Positions 20,658 through 23,838 of a stretch of DNA of 23,838 nucleotides are shown here, one piece after another. This DNA is from an uncultured Bacilli bacterium. GTDB lineage: Bacteria; Bacillota_I; Bacilli_A; RF39; UBA660. A program made the position numbers and the translations under genes. The stretch covers positions 1 through 23,838 of the forward strand of contig CAJUNE010000020.1 of the NCBI GenBank assembly GCA_910587745.1. Reading direction: 5' to 3'. Below the pieces are notes generated by a model. It searched no databases. It saw nothing but the letters and a program-made list of their open reading frames with translations, and was not told where the DNA came from. How positions within the stretch are numbered: the stretch's first letter is position 1; every line of letters begins with the position of its first letter.

Positions 20658-21117
20658 CTAGTTCTATAGCTTTATTTTTAATCATTCTAATAAATATTAA
20701 AATCGCTGTTAATGCATATAGTAATTCTAATGATAAGGCCCATAGTGCATATGTACTATTATTTTTAAATGTGTCTATAAAAATATTAGAAATCATATCT
20801 CTTATATATATAAATGGTATTTTAATTATAATTATTAAGAAAAACATATATAAGAAAAATAAAAGTACTTTTTTTAATAGTTCTTTATTTTTACTTTGAA
20901 GAGATTTTATTAAAATATTAACAGCATCTAAAAATTTAATCTTTTTTATTAATAATATTTTTAAGCCTCTTTTTTTGTATATTTCATTTGCAATAATTAT
21001 AGGATCTAAATCATAATTATCTCTATTTTCATAATATACTAACTCTTCTTCTCGTTCTTGTTTACTTAACCATTTTAAATTTTTTCTTAATGCTTTTAAA
21101 AATTCTTCTTTTGTCAT
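20641..21117 (-). CDS. HAAS-domain (DUF1700-like) membrane protein
   Basis: The N-terminal 55 residues (MTKEEFLKALRKNLKWLSKQ, EREEELVYYENRDNYD) match the HAAS domain seen in DUF1700-type proteins of Firmicutes. It is followed by a linker and two strongly hydrophobic segments at about 83-110 and 122-147, with a charged tail. These proteins are usually next to a PadR-type regulator; none is present here. It starts one base after the stop of the 564-aa gene, whose last codons hold the GGGTGAA ribosome binding site, so the two are co-transcribed. The partner suggests they work together, in what is unknown. Confidence 0.75.
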   Translation of the reverse strand: MTKEEFLKALRKNLKWLSKQEREEELVYYENRDNYDLDPIIIANEIYKKRGLKILLIKKIKFLDAVNILIKSLQSKNKELLKKVLLFFLYMFFLIIIIKIPFIYIRDMISNIFIDTFKNNSTYALWALSLELLYALTAILIFIRMIKNKAIELEKEDK

Positions 21118-22812
21118 TTATTCACCCTCTATTAGTCCTACATTAAAGTTGTATGTTTCTTTTAAGATTAAGTCCGTTGTAATTATTATACCATGTTCGG
21201 AGTTTGTTTCATTCTTTTTTTGATATTTATTTACAGTTATCATATCGCAAGTGTCAATTATTTCAGAGTTTAAATAAATATTTTTAGAGCTAATTATACT
21301 TAATTCATTAGTTTCATTATCTATATTTATTTTATCAGGTATATATAAGACTTTAGTATTTTCAGGTAATGTTGTTATATATGTTTTTTCTTTTTTGTTA
21401 AATATAGGATTTATACTTAATAATTCTTTATTATCTTTTTTTTCTATACAAAATACTTTTAGTGAACTTGTTAATTTAAATGTAATATCACTAACTATTT
21501 TAGTTATATCTATTAATGAAGAAATGTATGTGTCTATATTTTTAAAATTAATATATTTAAAATAGTTGGCTAAATAATGACTGTTGTTTTCTAAATGAGC
21601 TATTTCTTCCATTGTTTTGTATGAATTTTCAACATTAATTAATTTTTTAATTTCTTCTATATTGAGATTTAAATTGTTTTTTATTATATCACAAGTTTCT
21701 TTATAAAAAGAGTTATATAATATAGCATATGCTTTTTTCTTAGCACTTAGATTGTCAAATTCTTTATTTAAGTTTTCTAAAGAATCAAATTTATTTTTTA
21801 TTATATTCTTTTTTACAGGCATTCTTATTAAAGTTCCACTGATAATTGTATATGAATTTTTATTATCATTTATTTTATTATATTTATCTTCTAATTTTGC
21901 TTTTGTTTCAGCTAAATAATTTTTAATGGTTGGTGGAGGAGAATTTGTTTTTAAAAAAGATTTTAATTCTTCATCAATATTATGGATTTTACTTCCTTTT
22001 AGATTAAAATTCTTCTCTGATTCAATTTTCTTTTTAACAAATTCTATTTGCTTATTTAAAATACCAATGTTATATTTATAGATATTATTAGAATATATAT
22101 TTATTATATATTTATCTTCTAATTCTTCATTTTTTACTATATCAATTAAATTATTAAGATAAGCTTCTATTTCATTAATACTTTTTTGTTTAATATTTTT
22201 TAGGTTTTCTTGTAATTGATCTTTGTCATTACTATTATTTATAATATCTAAATTTACAGGTCTTTTGGTTATGGCTTTTGTTTTGCCATAATATTTGTTT
22301 AAAGCTTCTAATAATTCATATTTAAGCTCATTTTCTTTAATTTTTAAATCATTTTTTTCTTTTCTTATTTTATATTTATTTTCTTTTAAATTAATTAGAT
22401 AATTAGTTAAACCTTCAATATTAATCATTAAACTATTTCTTTCAATGTCTTCATTATTTTCTTTTTCAGCGTTAGCTATGTTTGTTTCTAAGTTGATCAT
22501 ATCATTATAATTTAACTCTGTATCATTATATGTGTATTTTATTTTAGGATTTGGTATTTCATAATTATCTAAAGAAAGACTTATTTTCCATTTATCTTTG
22601 TTTTTTTTGTACCAAAAAAAGCTTTTTAAAAACTCTTCTAATTCTTTTTTAGTTTGAAATATAAAATATCTTGTTAAAAATCCAAATGTGTCATCTTTTA
22701 TTTCTAAGCTTAAACCAATATCACTATTACTTTTATATATTGAAGGACCAAAATTTGTAGAATCAATATTGTAAGATTTTAATACTTTTAATATATCTTT
22801 TACAACTAACAT
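21118..22812 (-). CDS. Large coiled-coil protein, not recognised
   Basis: I do not recognise this 564-residue protein. It has no signal peptide or membrane segment. Residues about 1-105 look globular (MLVVKDILKVLKSYNIDST, FGFLTRYFIFQTKKELEEFL). Residues 105-450 are rich in Lys, Asn, Glu and Ile with heptad-like spacing, pointing to long coiled coils. The last 110 residues are strand-rich with no charged runs (KVLYIPDKINID..., NEHGI-like SEHGIIITTDLIL). AAGGAGGGAC lies before the ATG. It is followed without a gap by the HAAS membrane protein. A cytoplasmic structural or scaffold role anchored through that partner is conceivable but unproven. Confidence 0.75.
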   Translation of the reverse strand: MLVVKDILKVLKSYNIDSTNFGPSIYKSNSDIGLSLEIKDDTFGFLTRYFIFQTKKELEEFLKSFFWYKKNKDKWKISLSLDNYEIPNPKIKYTYNDTELNYNDMINLETNIANAEKENNEDIERNSLMINIEGLTNYLINLKENKYKIRKEKNDLKIKENELKYELLEALNKYYGKTKAITKRPVNLDIINNSNDKDQLQENLKNIKQKSINEIEAYLNNLIDIVKNEELEDKYIINIYSNNIYKYNIGILNKQIEFVKKKIESEKNFNLKGSKIHNIDEELKSFLKTNSPPPTIKNYLAETKAKLEDKYNKINDNKNSYTIISGTLIRMPVKKNIIKNKFDSLENLNKEFDNLSAKKKAYAILYNSFYKETCDIIKNNLNLNIEEIKKLINVENSYKTMEEIAHLENNSHYLANYFKYINFKNIDTYISSLIDITKIVSDITFKLTSSLKVFCIEKKDNKELLSINPIFNKKEKTYITTLPENTKVLYIPDKINIDNETNELSIISSKNIYLNSEIIDTCDMITVNKYQKKNETNSEHGIIITTDLILKETYNFNVGLIEGE

Positions 22813-22838
22813 ATTAGTCCCTCCTTATTCTATTTTAT

Positions 22839-22867
22839 ATTATAGCATATGTTTTTCTTTAATTCAA
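22839..22867 (-). promoter_or_regulatory. Minus-strand promoter of the 564-aa/HAAS operon
   Basis: On the minus strand TTGAAT (22867-22862), 17-base spacer and TATAAT (22844-22839). It lies 27 bases before the ATG at 22812, back to back with the promoter of the DUF308-like gene. Confidence 0.75.
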
Positions 22868-22875
22868 TTTTGTTC

Positions 22876-22904
22876 TTGCTTAATTTGTTATAAGTCTTTA
22901 TAAT
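22876..22904 (+). promoter_or_regulatory. Promoter of the DUF308-like gene
   Basis: TTGCTT (22876-22881), 17-base spacer and a perfect TATAAT (22899-22904), 22 bases before the ATG at 22926. The leader contains the ribosome binding site AAAGGATG. Confidence 0.78.
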
Positions 22905-22925
22905 ATTGTTAAAGGATGTGTTTTA

Positions 22926-23450
22926 ATGGGTAAAGATAAAACAGAAATTATTAAACCAAAAAAGGAAGGGAAAGATAATAAAAATATTCTTACTCCAATT
23001 ATTTATTTAATCTTAGGTTTTATTTTAGCTTTTAGAAGCAATGAAGCTGTAAAATTAGTATTTTACATTTTAGGTATTGTAGTTATAGTTTTTGGAATAA
23101 AATCTTTTATGACTTATTATCAAAATAAAGATAATATTCAATTTAAAAATATTAATTTATCAATTGGAATTATCTCAGTTTTAATTGGGGCATTACTTAT
23201 TATTCTAGCTGGTGCTTTAAATCTTGGAATAAGATACATATTAGGTTTCTTTATGATTTTTATAGGAGTAAGTAGATTATTTACTGATTATAGTTTAAGT
23301 AATTATAAAAGTTTTAATACTATGAGTAATATTGTATTAGTAATTTTAGGTATATTTAGTATTTTTGTTTCTAATGCTGTTTTAGTAATTATAGGTTGGA
23401 TTTTAATTGTTAATTCAATATTATTATTTTTTGAATATTTTAAGAATTAG
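22926..23450 (+). CDS. DUF308/HdeD-like multi-pass membrane protein
   Basis: The first 20 residues are Lys/Asp/Glu-rich and cytoplasmic. After that come about six hydrophobic helices in pairs: LTPIIYLILGFILAF, VFYILGIVVIVFGIKSF, LSIGIISVLIGALLIILAG, IRYILGFFMIFIGVSRLF, IVLVILGIFSIFVS and LVIIGWILIVNSILLFFEY. The repeated helix pairs with G-x-x-x-I/L-x-G turns resemble DUF308/HdeD proteins, of unknown biochemical role in Firmicutes (acid stress in E. coli). At 174 aa the length fits. It is followed 8 bases later by the DUF1653 gene. Confidence 0.72.
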   Translation: MGKDKTEIIKPKKEGKDNKNILTPIIYLILGFILAFRSNEAVKLVFYILGIVVIVFGIKSFMTYYQNKDNIQFKNINLSIGIISVLIGALLIILAGALNLGIRYILGFFMIFIGVSRLFTDYSLSNYKSFNTMSNIVLVILGIFSIFVSNAVLVIIGWILIVNSILLFFEYFKN

Positions 23451-23458
23451 GAGGATTT

Positions 23459-23683
23459 ATGAGAGAAATTATTGTAGGAGCAAAATATAAACATTTTAAA
23501 GGAACTGTTATGGAAGTTATAGCAATAGCTAAACATAGCGAAACTTTAGAAGAAATGGTTGTTTATAAACATTTGGAAGATGGAGAAATTTGGGTTAGAC
23601 CAATAGATATGTTTAATTCTTTAGTTGATAAAGATAAATATCCTGATGTTACTCAAACTTATCGTTTTGAAATAATGGAGTGA
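23459..23683 (+). CDS. DUF1653 domain protein
   Basis: A small protein (74 aa) of the DUF1653 family, known in many bacteria with no settled function. Signature segments are YKHFKGTVMEVIAIAKHSET, EEMVVYKHLEDGEIWVRP and the closing DMF...V. TAGGAGGAT overlaps the stop of the previous gene, so the two are probably co-translated. It ends in TGA, the only TGA stop among the annotated genes here, which argues for the standard code. Confidence 0.85.
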   Translation: MREIIVGAKYKHFKGTVMEVIAIAKHSETLEEMVVYKHLEDGEIWVRPIDMFNSLVDKDKYPDVTQTYRFEIME

Positions 23684-23698
23684 AAACTCTTTTTTTTT
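23678..23698 (+). terminator. Short GAAA-loop terminator
   Basis: GAGT-GAAA-ACTC followed by nine T. The stem is only 4 bp but has a stable tetraloop and a strong T run, and it overlaps the stop of the DUF1653 gene. It probably ends the DUF308-DUF1653 transcript. Confidence 0.5.
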
Positions 23699-23803
23699 AT
23701 TATATAATCATAATTGTATTGAAATATACTCAATATTATTGTATACTTTTTATATATTAGAATTATACCATATAAATATATAACAACATATATATAGTAA
23801 GTT

Positions 23804-23817
23804 TTGACATGTTTTGT
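23804..23817 (+). promoter_or_regulatory. TTGACA box near the window end
   Basis: A perfect TTGACA (23804-23809) lies within an inverted repeat GACA-tgttt-TGTC. The matching -10 would lie at about 23827, near the edge, and no clear one is seen. The 155 bases after DUF1653 hold no gene. Confidence 0.3.
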
Positions 23818-23838
23818 CGAACTTAATGAAAATAAAAA

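Noticed and set aside
23804..23820. LexA or other defined operator at the window end
   Set aside because: The inverted repeat has only four base pairs per arm and does not match the Gram-positive LexA box; the downstream gene is not visible.

Overview
The window is 23.8 kb of very AT-rich DNA. Its gene content and order point to a low-GC Firmicute (Bacilli), possibly one of the small-genome, Mollicutes-like gut lineages. The reasons are a Bacillus-style S10-spc-alpha gene order, zinc-type S14, strong AGGAGG-like ribosome binding sites, no L30 gene between rpsE and rplO, and overlapping genes. Tryptophan is always TGG and one gene stops at TGA, so the standard bacterial code fits. The lineage is an inference.

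Region 1 (1-2640) is the unusual part. It holds nine tandem units of 273-322 bp on the minus strand, and the array continues off the left edge. Most units show, in minus-strand order: a -10 box (often TGnTATAMT), a conserved 5' end (GGAATATCT or GGTTAATCT), a hypervariable insert of 108-123 bp, an invariant GTGCGCCCAATA, a conserved 3' block (GGATACAAGAT) and a terminator-like hairpin. The insert encodes SPYN...A-x-V-F-x-V...G-x-L...NVNNT..(G/S)VRPI, which resembles the C-terminal variable end of C-type-lectin/FGE-like proteins. Inserts differ mainly at codons of the form NNC or NNT, where AAC or AAT is common, the pattern left by adenine-directed mutagenesis in diversity-generating retroelements (DGRs). 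All nine inserts are multiples of three, yet most have an upstream stop or no start codon. The 5' and 3' ends of the units can pair and change together between units. My reading is an array of small structured RNA genes, or silent donor cassettes, that store or supply variants for a protein gene elsewhere. No reverse transcriptase and no full-length target gene lie in the window.

Region 2 (2641-16790) is one long ribosomal operon with a strong extended -10 promoter and a structured leader: rpsJ, rplC, rplD, rplW, rplB, rpsS, rplV, rpsC, rplP, rpmC, rpsQ, rplN, rplX, rplE, rpsZ, rpsH, rplF, rplR, rpsE, rplO, secY, adk, map, infA, rpmJ, rpsM, rpsK, rpoA, rplQ. It makes about half of the ribosomal proteins, the Sec translocon channel, two housekeeping enzymes, IF-1 and the RNA polymerase alpha subunit. 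It ends at a strong terminator.

Region 3 (16791-23838) holds separate short units: an unrecognised 85-aa protein, a membrane-anchored VanY-type carboxypeptidase (minus), an Abi-family HEPN protein (plus, divergent), trpS behind a short leader with a terminator-like hairpin, a minus-strand pair (an unrecognised 564-aa coiled-coil protein and a HAAS/DUF1700 membrane protein), then a DUF308-like membrane protein and a DUF1653 protein.
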